64,000 bases of DNA from Stutzerimonas stutzeri (GCF_015291885.1 NZ_CP036186.1:1567001-1631000); one strand, 5' to 3'. Shown: positions 54,894 to 64,000, counted from the stretch's first letter. Program-made: numbers and translations. The notes: generated by a model not told the origin, from the letters alone.

Positions 54894-56678
54894 ATGACCA
54901 TTGCTAAACAGCCGCTCGGCATAACCGATGTGGTGCTGCGTGATGCGCACCAATCCATCCTGGCCACCCGTGTCCGTCTGGAAGACATGTTGCCCATCGC
55001 GGGAAAACTCGACCAGGTAGGTTTCTGGTCGGTGGAGAGCTGGGGGGGCGCGACCTTCGATGCGTGCATTCGCTATTTGGGGGAAGACCCCTGGGAGCGT
55101 ATTCGCGAGCTCAAGAAAGCGATGCCCAACACGCGCCAGCAGATGTTGCTGCGTGGTCAGAATCTGCTCGGCTATCGCCACTACGCGGATGACGTGGTGG
55201 AAAAATTCGTTGAGCGAGCGGCCGTCAATGGCGTGGATGTGTTCCGCGTGTTTGACGCGATGAACGATCCACGTAACCTCGAGACCGCGCTTCGTGCCGT
55301 CAAGCAGCAAGCCAAGCATGCGCAGGGCACTATCTCGTACACCACCAGTCCGGTGCACACGCTCGAAATGTGGGTCGATCTGGCCAAGCGTATCGAAGAC
55401 ATGGGTGCCGATTCGGTAGCGATCAAAGACATGGCCGGAATTCTCACGCCCTACATGGCGTTTGAGCTGGTGTCGAGATTGAAGAGTAGCCTCGCCATTC
55501 CGATCCATATGCAGTGTCATGCCACTGCTGGATTGTCTACGGCCGCGATCCTGAAAGCTGTCGAAGCCGGAATCGACAATGTGGATACCGCAATATCCTC
55601 CCTGTCGATGACCTATGGCCATTCGCCGACTGAGTCCGTGGTGGCGATTTTCCAGGGGACAGAGCGCGATACCGGTCTGGATCTGGAGTTGCTGGAAGAG
55701 ATCGCGGCGTACTTCCGGGAGGTGCGCAAGAAGTACGCGAAGTTCGAGGGAACGCTGCGCGGGGTCGATTCCCGCATTCTCGTGGCTCAGGTGCCTGGTG
55801 GCATGCTGACCAACATGGAGGGCCAGCTGAAAGAGCAGGGCGCCCTGGACAAGTTCGACGACGTGTTAGCGGAAATCCCGCGTGTTCGTGAAGACCTTGG
55901 CTTCATCCCTCTCGTGACACCAACCTCGCAGATCGTAGGCACTCAAGCGGTAATCAATGTGCTGATGGGTGAGCGCTATAAGTCGATCACCAAGGAGACG
56001 GCAGGCGTGCTCAAGGGAGAGTATGGCGCGGCGCCTGCGCCATTCAATACGGAGCTGCAGGCGCGTGTGTTGGATGGTGCCGAGGTGATCACCTGCCGTC
56101 CTGCGGATCTGTTGCAGCCGGAAATGGATCGTCTGACCAGCGAGTTGAATGGAATTGCACAGGAGAAGGGTATCAAGCTGGCCGTAGATTCGATCGATGA
56201 TGTGCTGACCTATGCATTGTTCCCTCAGATCGGTTTGAAGTTTCTCGAGAACCGCGGCAACGCAGCAGCATTCGAGCCGGCACCGAGCGGAAATGATCTT
56301 CCTGCGCGTGAAGCCGGGAAGCCGGAGGTATACACCGTCGAAGTCAACGGCAAGTCATTTGTCGTGCAGGTTTCCGATGGTGGTGACATCGAAGGTATCA
56401 AATCCCTGGGAGGCGATGCTGTAGCGCCTGTAGCAGCTGGCGCAGGAGCGGCTGTGCCGGCCGGTGGAGAAACGCAAGCGGCGCCGTTGGCGGGCAACAT
56501 CTTCAAGGTGCTGGTGCAGCCCGGGCAACTGGTTCAGGAAGGCGACCTTGTGATGATCCTCGAAGCCATGAAGATGGAGACCGAGATTCGCGCGTTCAAG
56601 GCCGGCACCGTCGCTTCGGTCAACGTCAAGGTTGGCGACGCGGTCTCGGTCGGCGACAGCCTGCTGAGCATCGCTTAA
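54894..56678 (+). CDS. oadA: Oxaloacetate decarboxylase alpha subunit
   Basis: 594 residues from the ATG at 54894 (AAAGGGAG upstream). The carboxyltransferase domain starts [38 protein letters not shown] holds metal-site residues. A Pro/Ala linker leads to a biotinyl domain with the acceptor Lys in [14 protein letters not shown]. It transfers CO2 from oxaloacetate to biotin, which OadB then decarboxylates. The OadB and OadG partners separate it from the similar PycB. Confidence 0.95.
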   Translation: MTIAKQPLGITDVVLRDAHQSILATRVRLEDMLPIAGKLDQVGFWSVESWGGATFDACIRYLGEDPWERIRELKKAMPNTRQQMLLRGQNLLGYRHYADDVVEKFVERAAVNGVDVFRVFDAMNDPRNLETALRAVKQQAKHAQGTISYTTSPVHTLEMWVDLAKRIEDMGADSVAIKDMAGILTPYMAFELVSRLKSSLAIPIHMQCHATAGLSTAAILKAVEAGIDNVDTAISSLSMTYGHSPTESVVAIFQGTERDTGLDLELLEEIAAYFREVRKKYAKFEGTLRGVDSRILVAQVPGGMLTNMEGQLKEQGALDKFDDVLAEIPRVREDLGFIPLVTPTSQIVGTQAVINVLMGERYKSITKETAGVLKGEYGAAPAPFNTELQARVLDGAEVITCRPADLLQPEMDRLTSELNGIAQEKGIKLAVDSIDDVLTYALFPQIGLKFLENRGNAAAFEPAPSGNDLPAREAGKPEVYTVEVNGKSFVVQVSDGGDIEGIKSLGGDAVAPVAAGAGAAVPAGGETQAAPLAGNIFKVLVQPGQLVQEGDLVMILEAMKMETEIRAFKAGTVASVNVKVGDAVSVGDSLLSIA

Positions 56679-56688
56679 GGGGAGTTGC

Positions 56689-57825
56689 ATGGAAAAGTTG
56701 CTCAAGCTGTGGCAGGGAACCGGGCTTTATCATCTGGAGCCGGGCCAGGCGTTGATGATTGTCATCTGCCTCGGGCTGATCTATCTGGCCATCCGCAAAG
56801 GGTTTGAGCCATTGCTGCTGATACCCATCGGTTTCGGCGGCATCCTGGCGAACATTCCAGTGGCCAACATGGCAGAAGGTGCGGGAATCCTGCATCTGTT
56901 CTATGAGGTAGGCCTGCCGACCAGTGTTTTCCCGCTTTTGATCTTCATGGGAGTTGGCGCAATGACGGACTTTGGTCCGATGCTCGCTAATCCCAAGACC
57001 CTGCTGCTCGGCGCAGCTGCCCAATTTGGCATCTTTGCCACATTGCTTGGTGCGCTGGCGCTCACCGCTGCAGGAATTCCGGGAATGGAGTTCACGCTGC
57101 GTGAAGCGGCTTCAATCGCCATCATTGGCGGTGCGGACGGTCCGACGTCGATTTTCGTGACGTCCAAGCTCGCACCGGAGCTGCTTGGCCCTATCGCCGT
57201 GGCGGCGTACTCCTACATGGCACTGGTGCCGCTAATCCAGCCGCCGATCATGCGGGCACTAACCACCAAGGAGGAGCGAGCAATCGTAATGACCCAGCTG
57301 CGTCATGTTGGTCAGATCGAAAAGATCGTCTTTCCACTGGTGCTCTGCCTTCTTGTGGGCATGCTGTTGCCTGATGCCGCGCCGCTGATAGGCATGTTTG
57401 CGTTTGGTAACCTGTTGCGTGAGTGTGGAGTAGTCGATCGACTGGCGGACACTTCGCGTAATGCCCTGATCAACATTGTCACCATCGCGTTGGGTTTGAC
57501 GGTGGGTTCAAAGTTGTCAGCAGATGCTTTTCTGCAGATGAAAACCCTTGGGATTTTGGTGCTTGGTATGGTTGCCTTCTGTGGCGGTACCGCGGCTGGA
57601 ATTATCATGGCCAAAGTTATGAACCGCTTCAGTCAGAACAAGATCAACCCGCTGATTGGGTCGGCAGGTGTCTCGGCAGTGCCCATGGCGGCCCGTGTCT
57701 CAAACAAGGTTGGTCTGGAGGCCAATCCGCAGAACTTCCTGCTGATGCACGCAATGGGGCCGAATGTGGCGGGGGTCATCGGATCCGCTGTAGCTGCAGG
57801 GGTACTCCTTAACTTTGTAGGCTAG
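56689..57825 (+). CDS. oadB: Oxaloacetate decarboxylase beta subunit (Na+ pump)
   Basis: 378 residues, about nine spans. [33 protein letters not shown], the [24 protein letters not shown] loop with the Na+-site Asp, and [19 protein letters not shown] are OadB hallmarks. It uses the energy of carboxybiotin decarboxylation to pump Na+ out. With NhaD elsewhere in the window it supports a sodium-based energetics theme. A terminator follows. Confidence 0.95.
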   Translation: MEKLLKLWQGTGLYHLEPGQALMIVICLGLIYLAIRKGFEPLLLIPIGFGGILANIPVANMAEGAGILHLFYEVGLPTSVFPLLIFMGVGAMTDFGPMLANPKTLLLGAAAQFGIFATLLGALALTAAGIPGMEFTLREAASIAIIGGADGPTSIFVTSKLAPELLGPIAVAAYSYMALVPLIQPPIMRALTTKEERAIVMTQLRHVGQIEKIVFPLVLCLLVGMLLPDAAPLIGMFAFGNLLRECGVVDRLADTSRNALINIVTIALGLTVGSKLSADAFLQMKTLGILVLGMVAFCGGTAAGIIMAKVMNRFSQNKINPLIGSAGVSAVPMAARVSNKVGLEANPQNFLLMHAMGPNVAGVIGSAVAAGVLLNFVG

Positions 57826-57877
57826 CTATCTATCGTATTGCGAGGCGCTGCTAACGGTGCGCCTGGCGCTCTCTGCC

Positions 57878-57910
57878 GCCGCAGTGGTCAATGGCCTCTG
57901 CGGCTTTTTT
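57878..57910 (+). terminator. Terminator of the oad operon
   Basis: GCCGCAG pairs with CTGCGGC (inner GG/CC pairs extend it) and is followed by six T. It lies 52 bases after oadB. The rest of 57826-58200 has no recognisable gene. Confidence 0.85.
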
Positions 57911-58167
57911 GCTCTGCGCTTGAGGCCTTTGATCAAACCGCTTTTTCCAGGCCAAGACCGACTCCCTCAAAAGAAATGCTAGGTGTACTTTGTGGGCTGT
58001 GGTTGTCGGCGAGGCGGTGGAGCAGGAAGAATCTACGGCGCGGGCCAACGCGCAAGGCGAGCTTGAGCAGAGCCGATTGAGTGCTGTTTGGAGGGGGCTG
58101 TAACAAAGCTGGCTATAGGCTTGTTAGCCAGCGATCTGGCGCTCCAAGGCGTCAGTAGAAGGTGGCT

Positions 58168-58191
58168 TAGGACCCTGTGGGCAGGGTCCTA
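58168..58191. repeat. Perfect inverted repeat downstream of amrZ
   Basis: TAGGACCCTG and CAGGGTCCTA, separated by TGGG, form a perfect 10-bp stem 10 bases beyond the amrZ stop codon on the minus strand. No clear T tract follows in either direction. It could be the amrZ terminator. Confidence 0.5.
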
Positions 58192-58200
58192 GCGTGAGGA

Positions 58201-58428
58201 TCAGCTATCCTCTTTTGCCAGCTCAGTGTCTTGCGCAATCAGTGCGATCAACGCGTTTTGCTGACGATGGGCAAGTTGGCGAAAGCGCTGAAGGAGCTCG
58301 CGTTCATGTAGCGACAGCTCCGGACTATCTAGGCGCATACTCAGATCATCATCCAGAGCGCCTTCCTGCAATAGGCTTTGCTCAAGTCTCGCGATGATCT
58401 CCGAGTTCATGCTGCGATGGTGGTTACG
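58201..58428 (-). pseudogene. amrZ: amrZ, 3' fragment (cut off by an IS3-family element)
   Basis: Codes (from 58422) [20 protein letters not shown] and on to the stop at 58201, 73 residues. This is helix 2 of the Arc-like ribbon-helix-helix domain plus the C-terminal tetramerisation part of AmrZ. It continues exactly from the 5' fragment at 60081-60185 once the IS and one copy of GTTACG are removed, giving a 108-residue protein, the AmrZ length as I recall it for P. aeruginosa. A GTG at 58464, overlapping the transposase stop (GTGA), opens an 87-codon frame into this fragment, so a hybrid without the DNA-reading strand could be made. Confidence 0.88.
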
Positions 58429-58460
58429 GCGATTTTCAAGGTAGTTGTCGCGTGAGCGTG

Positions 58461-59510
58461 TCACGCTGCCTTTGATGTTTGCTGCAGTACCGCTTCCCGC
58501 TCAGGGTTCAGGCACACGATCGGTGCCAGTGACCAGTTCCTGATGTCGCCGCTCCAGCGCTCCGGGTACCGTGCGCGTGCCGCCTCGTACAGCTCGATAC
58601 GCTTGCGCAGCAGCTCTTCCGCTTGGCCGGTATGTCGCTGCGCCGGGGTCACGAACTTCAGGGCGCTGTGGCGATGTTCATGGTTGTACCAGTCCACGAA
58701 GCGGTTCACCCAGCTCCTGGCCTGCTCCAGCGTGTCGAAGGGCCGCTCCGGCCACAGCGGGCAGTACTTCGCCGTGCGGAACAGGGCCTCGGCATAGGCG
58801 TTGTCATTGCTCACCCGCGGGCGGCTGAACGAGGGCATCACACCCAGGTTCTGCATGGCCGCCAGCATGGTCGAGCCCTTCATCGCGCTGCCGTTGTCCG
58901 AGTGCAGTACCAGCGGCTGGCCTGCCCGCTGTTCACGTAGGCAGGCCTGGCGTAGCAGCTGGGCGGCCTGCTCGGCGCTTTCACTTTCATGCACCTCGTT
59001 GGCCACCAGCTTGCGGCTGTAGACGTCCTTGATCATGTACCAGTAGAAGTAACGGCCCTTGACCGTGGTCGGCAGCCAGGTGATGTCCCAGCACCACAGC
59101 TGGTTCGGGCCGTCGGCCACATGGGTCGTCAGCGCTCGTTTCACCGGTGGGCGACTGCGGCCGCGCGGATGCTGCTGTTCGGCTTCCTTCAGCACCCGGT
59201 AGAAGGTCGACTCCGAGGCCAGCCAGGTGCCCTGATCGGCCAGCCGCGCCACGATCTGCTGCGGCGGCAGGCTGGCAAACTCGGGCTGGTTGGCGGCCTC
59301 CAGCACGCGGCGGCGCTCTTGCGGACTCAGCTTGTTGGCCGGCTCAGCTCGTTGTGCCGAAGGACGCCGATCCTCCGGGCAGTGCTGCCAGCGCTGCAGG
59401 CTGCGCAACGACAGGCCCAGTTCGGCGCAGGCCTGCGCCCGCCGCGCTCCCGCCGCCACGGCTTCCTCGATCAACTGCAGGGTTTCACGGCGATCCGGGG
59501 CGCTGATCAT
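58461..59510 (-). CDS. IS3-family transposase OrfB (rve integrase core)
   Basis: 349 residues. N-terminal helical HTH_21-like part, then the DDE integrase core: [10 protein letters not shown] (Asp), [13 protein letters not shown] (Asp) and [13 protein letters not shown] (Glu). It overlaps OrfA by 4 bases (ATGA at 59507-59510), so it is translated by coupling or frameshift. No internal stop, probably functional. Confidence 0.92.
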   Translation of the reverse strand: MISAPDRRETLQLIEEAVAAGARRAQACAELGLSLRSLQRWQHCPEDRRPSAQRAEPANKLSPQERRRVLEAANQPEFASLPPQQIVARLADQGTWLASESTFYRVLKEAEQQHPRGRSRPPVKRALTTHVADGPNQLWCWDITWLPTTVKGRYFYWYMIKDVYSRKLVANEVHESESAEQAAQLLRQACLREQRAGQPLVLHSDNGSAMKGSTMLAAMQNLGVMPSFSRPRVSNDNAYAEALFRTAKYCPLWPERPFDTLEQARSWVNRFVDWYNHEHRHSALKFVTPAQRHTGQAEELLRKRIELYEAARARYPERWSGDIRNWSLAPIVCLNPEREAVLQQTSKAA

Positions 59511-60028
59511 TCGTCCTCGTCCTTCCCCCAGAGCGCCTCGGCTTTTTTTCGCAACACCAGCAGGGCCGCGGTTTCTGCCAGCGCCGCATCCTTGCGCCGC
59601 AGCTCACGCTCCAGCTGCTTGATGCGCTTCTTCGCGGCCTTTTCCTCTTCGCGCTCGCGCCGGGTCTTGCTTGGCTGAACCGAGCCGTTGGCCTGCTCGC
59701 AGGCTTCGCGCCAGGCCTTAATCTGCTCGACATACAGGCCTTTGCGCCGGCAGTACTCCGCCAGCTCGGCCGCATTGAGGCTGGCGCTTTCCAGCACCAC
59801 CCGAAACTTGTCCTGGCTCGACCACTGGTCGGCCTGCTGTCCATCTCCCGGCACCACTGCTCCCGCTGCTCTGGCCTGTTTGCGCCAAGCATACAGGGTG
59901 GCATCGGTAATGCCTGTCGCTTCCACCAGCTCCGGCACCGTCCGGTTCAAGGGCGGCATCATTTGCCGCACCACCCACTCCCGATGCTCTATCGAATAAC
60001 GCGCCACACGGCTCTCACTTCCGCCCAC
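59507..60028 (-). CDS. IS3-family transposase OrfA (HTH)
   Basis: 173 residues from a GTG at 60028. Two helix-turn-helix modules are seen: VPELVEATGITDATLYAWRKQ and NAAELAEYCRRKGLYVEQIKAW. A basic leucine-zipper-like coiled coil (REREEEKAAKKRIKQLEREL) ends the protein. OrfA binds the IS ends and works with OrfB. Confidence 0.9.
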   Translation of the reverse strand: MGGSESRVARYSIEHREWVVRQMMPPLNRTVPELVEATGITDATLYAWRKQARAAGAVVPGDGQQADQWSSQDKFRVVLESASLNAAELAEYCRRKGLYVEQIKAWREACEQANGSVQPSKTRREREEEKAAKKRIKQLERELRRKDAALAETAALLVLRKKAEALWGKDEDE

Positions 60029-60080
60029 CGACCAAGACTCATCGAATCAACTCACACGACAACTATCCTGACGCGGCGGG

Positions 60081-60185
60081 GTTACGCGCCACTTCAGCGA
60101 TGCGCTCGCGCATACCGTCGGGAAGTCGAACCACAAATTTGTCAGCCGTACGGCTGGAGTAAACTGCCTGTTTCATAGGGCGCAT
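60081..60185 (-). pseudogene. amrZ: amrZ, 5' fragment (promoter-proximal)
   Basis: Starts at the ATG at 60185 ([20 protein letters not shown]) and runs 35 residues to EVARN before entering the IS, where it stops after PAASG. The beta-strand KFVVR carries the DNA-reading Lys, Val and Arg of AmrZ, but helix 2 is lost, so the fragment cannot form a ribbon-helix-helix dimer. AmrZ controls alginate, motility and c-di-GMP genes in Pseudomonas. A palindromic TGGCGTATTGCC lies upstream at 60213-60224 and could be an autoregulatory site (speculative). Confidence 0.88.
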
Positions 60186-60408
60186 AATTAACCGGTAGTC
60201 AAGTGGGCGTGCTGGCGTATTGCCGGGGTAGTCACCGGTCTGACAACCACCAGTACCTACTGTTCCGCCCTCAAGAGAAAAATATGAGGACGGCTTGCTG
60301 GCGCCAATTGTACGACGATGCTGAAAATAGTAAAGATGCTGTGCTATCAAAGTGCCTTTACTGTGATGCAGTCCCTGATCAGGCCCGTTACTCCAGGAAG
60401 AAAAAGCT

Positions 60409-60594
60409 CTAGCGCAGCACCGGATCGAATTTTATCTTTCGTCCAACCATCATGCTGAACAGGAAGAACAGGCCGAAAATGACGACCCCTGCCTTGGAGA
60501 TTGCGCTCAGCGTGTCGCTTTCATACGGGCTGAGGAAGGCGCCGTATGCGCAAGCGGCGGTGAGTAAGAGCAAAGAAAATGCGATTCTCGACAT
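60409..60594 (-). CDS. Small two-span membrane protein
   Basis: 61 residues, with AAAGGAG 8 bases before the ATG. Two hydrophobic segments ([18 protein letters not shown] and [16 protein letters not shown]) are separated by a short polar loop ([13 protein letters not shown]), and the end is basic ([10 protein letters not shown]). No family recognised. It lies upstream of amrZ on the same strand. Confidence 0.6.
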   Translation of the reverse strand: MSRIAFSLLLLTAACAYGAFLSPYESDTLSAISKAGVVIFGLFFLFSMMVGRKIKFDPVLR

Positions 60595-60637
60595 GGGTAT
60601 AACTCCTTTGCGGAACGATCCGCTATAAATCCGATCC

Positions 60638-60850
60638 TTAGAAGACCCAGCGCTGCGGTTGAGACAAAGTGCTGGTATCTGTTGTGCTAAGCGTAGTGGT
60701 GTGGACGTTCTGGACAGCGCTAGTGTGCTGGATCGTCAGCTGTGGTGATGGCTCGTACTGGAGTGATTGCGTTTCGGCCGAGGAGAACTGCAGTGCAGTC
60801 AATGCGGCAAACGCGAGTCCAGTGCTGAGGAGAGAAACCGGCTTGATCAT
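60638..60850 (-). CDS. Small secreted Ser/Thr/Gln-rich protein
   Basis: 70 residues from the ATG at 60850 (GAAGGA upstream; an in-frame ATG at 60871 is possible). A signal peptide ends near ALQFSSA. The mature part is short, polar and repetitive (TTTLSTTDTSTLSQPQRWVF). No family recognised. It is 43 bases upstream of the small membrane protein gene and may be co-transcribed with it. Confidence 0.5.
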   Translation of the reverse strand: MIKPVSLLSTGLAFAALTALQFSSAETQSLQYEPSPQLTIQHTSAVQNVHTTTLSTTDTSTLSQPQRWVF

Positions 60851-61131
60851 GAGCGTGATCCTTCGCGTCACGTTAGGTTAGTTCTCATATTGCAGCTGTT
60901 GTGCCAACTTCTTTTTATAGATTATTCCTTTTAAATCAATAATTTAGTGAGTCTAAGCTTGGCGAGTGGCTTGCGCTTTGCACGGATGCCCTTGGGCGCC
61001 CGTGCAATTTGCAATGAGATGATTGCGCACTTATCCACTTAGCTATGGTCCCAGCGCTTGAAGCTAGGATGTAACATCGCCAGGCATGACAAACTCCCCG
61101 TGGCTCGTTAACATGCGCGCCGCGCAAATAA

Positions 61132-61208
61132 GTCCCAGTAGCTCAATTGGATAGAGCATCCCCCTCCTAAGGGGAAGGTTGGTGGTTCGAACCCACTCTG
61201 GGACGCCA
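61132..61208 (+). tRNA. tRNA-Arg (anticodon CCU)
   Basis: 77 bases: acceptor GTCCCAG pairs with CTGGGAC, the anticodon loop CTCCTAA gives CCU, the T arm is GGTGGTTCGAACCCACT-like and CCA is encoded. It reads the rare AGG codon. This tRNA is a frequent integration site for islands, but no integrase follows within the window. AT-rich DNA (about 60890-61130) precedes it. Confidence 0.96.
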
Positions 61209-61563
61209 CGCGGCTCGCGAACTGCGGCCGAGGTGGGCTTCTTCGGTGCTACACCCGTCTGCCGCCGAATATCCACGCTTCGGCAATCCCTTGCGTTGTC
61301 GAATCCCTAGAGACTCACAGTCTTCAGCTCGTGAGGGTCGTGCGGGCAGTCTGCTCTTGATTTCTCCAGATCTTGCCCCCTGCGCGCCCCCAGCGCATGC
61401 ATCGAATGCGGTGCGTTGCTGCACCTTTCGTTCGTCGCTCTTGGATGCTCGTACGAATCAGGCTTCTTTGGGAGGTCGATGCGGGCGGGCAGTTGGTTTC
61501 GCCCCGGCGCGGGCCGGTACTCGCGTTTTGTTTGTCGAATGCGCTACGGTGCAGGTCCGACAA
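61209..61563. other. Gap without a recognisable gene
   Basis: About 355 bases between tRNA-Arg and the Crp/Fnr-type gene. An open frame continues through it in phase with the downstream gene, but the translation (LHPSAAEYPRFGNPLRCR and on) is low-complexity and shows no family. No terminator or strong promoter was seen. Confidence 0.5.
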
Positions 61564-62196
61564 ATGTGTCCGGTTGGTGGGCCGATTGCCGTGAGTGCAC
61601 ATTACACGTCTCGTGAGGCGCTCCAGCTTCAGCTGCGGGCCCTGGGTCTCGTCGATCAAGGGCTTCTTGGCGACTTGTCCGATCTCGCAAGATTCCATGA
61701 AGTCCAGAAAGACGAGGTCATTATCAGGGCCGGGCAACTGCCTACCCAGTTTTACGTGGTGCTTAAAGGTCTAGTTCGCTACTACTACCTGTCCCCAAGC
61801 GGCAAGGAGTGGAACAAGGCCTTCTTCCATGAGGGGCGATTGATTGGCTCGCTCAGTTCATTTCTGAGGTGCCAGCCGTGCTCTTACACAATTGCAGCGC
61901 TGGAGCCTTGTTATTTGGCAGCCTTCCCGGTCAGCATTTTTCAGGCCGGGTGCAATGCGAACGCCCAGCTTCAGCAGCTGCTCAATCGTTATGTGCAGGA
62001 CATCATGCTGCGTAATGAGCAGCGCGAGGCAGTGTTGCTTACATGTGACAGCGAGGCCCGCTATATGTGGCTGCTGGAACATCAGCAATGGCTGGTCACG
62101 CGCGTGCCGCAATATCACCTCGCCAGCTACCTAGGGATGGAGCCAGCTTCGCTATCCAGGCTGAAGCGTCGCGTGGGCGCGCTCATCCAGCGTTAG
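61564..62196 (+). CDS. Crp/Fnr-type transcriptional regulator
   Basis: 210 residues from the ATG at 61564; a GTG at 61591 with GGTGGG upstream is an equally good start. The cyclic-nucleotide-type beta roll is visible (DEVIIRAGQLPTQFYVVLKGLVRYYYLSPSGKEWNKAFFHEGRLIG). The C-terminal HTH is YHLASYLGMEPASLSRLKRR. No Fe-S Cys cluster of the Fnr kind is present at the N-terminus. Its 3' end overlaps the convergent acyl-CoA synthetase gene by 45 bases. Confidence 0.85.
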   Translation: MCPVGGPIAVSAHYTSREALQLQLRALGLVDQGLLGDLSDLARFHEVQKDEVIIRAGQLPTQFYVVLKGLVRYYYLSPSGKEWNKAFFHEGRLIGSLSSFLRCQPCSYTIAALEPCYLAAFPVSIFQAGCNANAQLQQLLNRYVQDIMLRNEQREAVLLTCDSEARYMWLLEHQQWLVTRVPQYHLASYLGMEPASLSRLKRRVGALIQR

Positions 62197-63900
62197 CTCT
62201 TCTAGCCGTAGATTCAGCCGCCTGAGTTGGTCCCTGCACCATTGTTCTTCGCCTGAGGGTATGTTCCATAACCTCACGACGAGCTCGCCTTTTTCGGTAT
62301 GGCGGCTCTCGACTCCTATCTGCTCTATCCGCTCGCTCAGTAATTCGTGAAGCAGCAGCTCGGTGATGTTTTCCCGCAGTTTGGGCTTGAAGATTTTTCC
62401 AACGGCTGTAATCGGCAGTGCCTGAAGAATGATTACTTTCTTGGGGCAGGCGGCACGCTCTGCTATGTGCTCGGCAGCGTATTGTCGAAGCTCTTCGCAC
62501 GTCGCTTCGGCTCCCGCGCGGAGCTGAACGTAAGCGACGGGTAGCTCGCCTGCATATTCGTCAGGCGCTCCAATGGCCGCGGCCATTCCAACGCTTGGAT
62601 GCTGCTCCAGGCAGCTTTCGATCAATGCCGGATCGATGTTGTGGCCGCTACGGATGATGAGGTCTTTTGTGCGCCCGGTGATAAAGAGATTGCCTTCGGT
62701 GTCGATGTGTCCGAGGTCGCCGGTTCTTAGCCAGCCGTCGTTACTCACGGGTGATTTTTGGCCAAGGTAGCCTTGAAAGACCATGGGGCTGCGCACACAG
62801 ACTTCACCGTCTTCGATACGCGCTTCAACAGGCGGCTTGATTTTGCCAACGCTACCCCAGACTGCGGGCCCGCTGAGATCGGGAAGTGCGATGACTCCGC
62901 TGCACTCGGTCATTCCATAAGCCTGGTAGAGCTCCTGTCCTGCTTTGGTGTGTGCAAGCTCGTGGAGCTTCAAGGGAACGGGGGCTCCGCCGGAAAGTAG
63001 GAACCTAAGAGTGCTGATGTCCGCGCCATTGGTCGGCGCGTCGAGCATCGCCGTCATGGAGGTGGGGATGCCGCTGCTGATCGTCACGCCTAGCCTCTCG
63101 ACTAGATCCCAGTGGTACCGGATTACTTCGGGGTTCCGGAAGCCTGCAATCGTCGGAAGCACCAGTTCACCGCCAGCCCCCAAGATGGCAAGGCTGTTTA
63201 CGATGGCTCCGGCTACGTGAAAAATGGGCAGCCCGTTAATCGCGATATCTGTCCCCGTCAGTTGCATGCTATCGATCACGGCAGCCGCGGCAGCTAACTG
63301 ATTGGCGTGGGTATGACAGGCCAGTTTTGGCGTGCCGGTAGTTCCGCCCGTATGGTAATAGGCCGCAATATCTTCGGCGGTGGGTGCGCCTGTTTTACGT
63401 AAGGGCTCGTCGTCGTAGTGAAGAACTTCGGAGTCGTAGCCTGGCTCGTCGGTTGGACCATAAACCGAGATACAGGCTGGTCTACCTGGCAGGCGTTTGG
63501 CTACCCTGGCGGCTTTCTCCCAGAGTTCGGCTCCGTGACTTGGGCTCAGGGCAAAGATGATATCCGTCTCGGCTTTGGCCATCAGCTGGAATAGGGCTTC
63601 GTCACTCAACAGTGGATTGAGTGGATTGGCAATGCCGGCTGTTTCTGCCGCCCAGAGGAGTGTCTGGGCTTGCGGGATATTCGGGAGCAGCAGAGAAACG
63701 ACAGGGTGTGATTTGCCTGTCAGGCTCCTGATCATATTCACGCTCCGATGAATACTCGACAGTAGCTGGCTGTGGGTCTGGCGGGCGGGGGGCTTGATGC
63801 CGTGGAGATCATCCACGAACGTTATTGCGGTTGATTCTGGTGCTCGCTCGGCAGAGGCAACGAGTAGTTCGTAGATGGTGCGGGGGCGATTGTTAGTCAT
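62152..63900 (-). CDS. AMP-dependent acyl-CoA synthetase/ligase
   Basis: 582 residues. ANL-family motifs: AYYHTGGTTGTPKLACHTH (A3 P-loop), YQAYGMTECSG, DGWLRTGDLGHID, FITGRTKDLIIRSGHNI and the C-terminal catalytic Lys in PITAVGKIFKPKLR. It activates a carboxylic acid as acyl-AMP and passes it to CoA. The substrate is not readable; it resembles acyl-CoA synthetases of unassigned specificity. The last 45 bases overlap the convergent Crp/Fnr gene. A 100-base tail to the window end holds its promoter. Confidence 0.9.
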   Translation of the reverse strand: MTNNRPRTIYELLVASAERAPESTAITFVDDLHGIKPPARQTHSQLLSSIHRSVNMIRSLTGKSHPVVSLLLPNIPQAQTLLWAAETAGIANPLNPLLSDEALFQLMAKAETDIIFALSPSHGAELWEKAARVAKRLPGRPACISVYGPTDEPGYDSEVLHYDDEPLRKTGAPTAEDIAAYYHTGGTTGTPKLACHTHANQLAAAAAVIDSMQLTGTDIAINGLPIFHVAGAIVNSLAILGAGGELVLPTIAGFRNPEVIRYHWDLVERLGVTISSGIPTSMTAMLDAPTNGADISTLRFLLSGGAPVPLKLHELAHTKAGQELYQAYGMTECSGVIALPDLSGPAVWGSVGKIKPPVEARIEDGEVCVRSPMVFQGYLGQKSPVSNDGWLRTGDLGHIDTEGNLFITGRTKDLIIRSGHNIDPALIESCLEQHPSVGMAAAIGAPDEYAGELPVAYVQLRAGAEATCEELRQYAAEHIAERAACPKKVIILQALPITAVGKIFKPKLRENITELLLHELLSERIEQIGVESRHTEKGELVVRLWNIPSGEEQWCRDQLRRLNLRLEELTLDERAHATLQPG

Positions 63901-64000
63901 TGTTATGCGCTTTTCAGGAACGAAGAACGCAGATAGTGGGCGGTGATCGTCGAGCGCTCATTAACATTTATCAACGGAGCGTCAATAGGTGCTAACTGGT

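Larger units (their letters stand above)
58429..60080 (-). mobile_element. IS3-family insertion sequence inside amrZ
   Basis: About 1650 bp with two overlapping transposase genes. Near each end the word TAGTTGTCG[C/T]GTGAG reads inward (58442-58456 on plus, 60051-60065 on minus). Sequence outside these words is less alike. GTTACG stands directly at both amrZ junctions (58423-58428 and 60081-60086) and is the probable target duplication; the true length could be 3-6 bp. Removal restores an open amrZ frame. Confidence 0.85.

Noticed and set aside
57851..58048. 65-codon minus-strand frame after oadB
   Set aside because: Covers the oad terminator and has no ribosome site or family.

Overview
The window reads as chromosome of a gamma-proteobacterium of the Pseudomonas/Stutzerimonas (P. 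stutzeri) group. GC content is high, genes are tightly packed with many ATGA or GTGA start/stop overlaps, and several blocks are Pseudomonas-like: alaS-lysC-csrA(rsmA)-tRNA-Ser-tRNA-Arg, an amrZ homologue, a late cobalamin operon behind a B12 riboswitch, and rnd-ycgL-ycgN. A sodium-linked set (NhaD antiporter and the OadGAB decarboxylase pump) fits a halotolerant lineage. The species call is an inference from gene content.

Layout. 1-8.5 kb: a partial alpha/beta hydrolase, a GreA/GreB-like protein, a REP-like repeat pair, topB and a DUF3079 gene flanking a LexA-type operator, a dicarboxylate/amino-acid symporter, a DUF1992-like protein, SprT, two tandem Yip1 membrane proteins and a J-domain protein. 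8.5-11 kb: ttcA, then a long leader with an aromatic-rich leader peptide, switchable hairpins, a strong terminator and a second aromatic-rich mini-ORF ahead of a class I DAHP synthase. 11-17 kb: a Tag-like glycosylase homologue, DUF2946, an unknown gene, a three-way-junction palindrome and the cytochrome bd operon cydP-cydA-cydB-cydX-ybgE. 17-21 kb: a sirtuin, two NlpC/P60 lipoproteins, nhaD and a metallophosphoesterase.

21-34 kb is the cobalamin block. A riboswitch precedes btuB and btuM (outer and probable inner membrane B12 uptake), then cobO-cobB-bluB-SBP-cbiB-cobC-cobQ-cobP-cobT-phosphatase-cobS. Together these make adenosylated cobyric acid, build the aminopropanol linker and the DMB base, and assemble the nucleotide loop. 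The early corrin-ring genes are not in the window. 34-40 kb: LysR, RidA, modABC, a secreted glutathione peroxidase and a FadL-family porin. 40-51 kb: sulfurtransferase, rnd, ycgL, a Met-rich secreted protein, ycgN, a gluzincin-like protein, ltaE, alaS, lysC, csrA and three tRNAs.

51-64 kb is more mobile. It holds a complete IS5-family element with a TTAG duplication, mgtE, oadGAB, an IS3-family element that splits amrZ, two small envelope proteins, tRNA-Arg(CCU), a Crp/Fnr-type regulator and an acyl-CoA synthetase-like gene. The observations I rate highest are the attenuator with two aromatic mini-ORFs before the DAHP synthase, the IS disruption of amrZ, the LexA-type box at topB/DUF3079 and the three-way-junction element before the cyd operon. 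No CRISPR array, prophage or recognisable defence system was seen.
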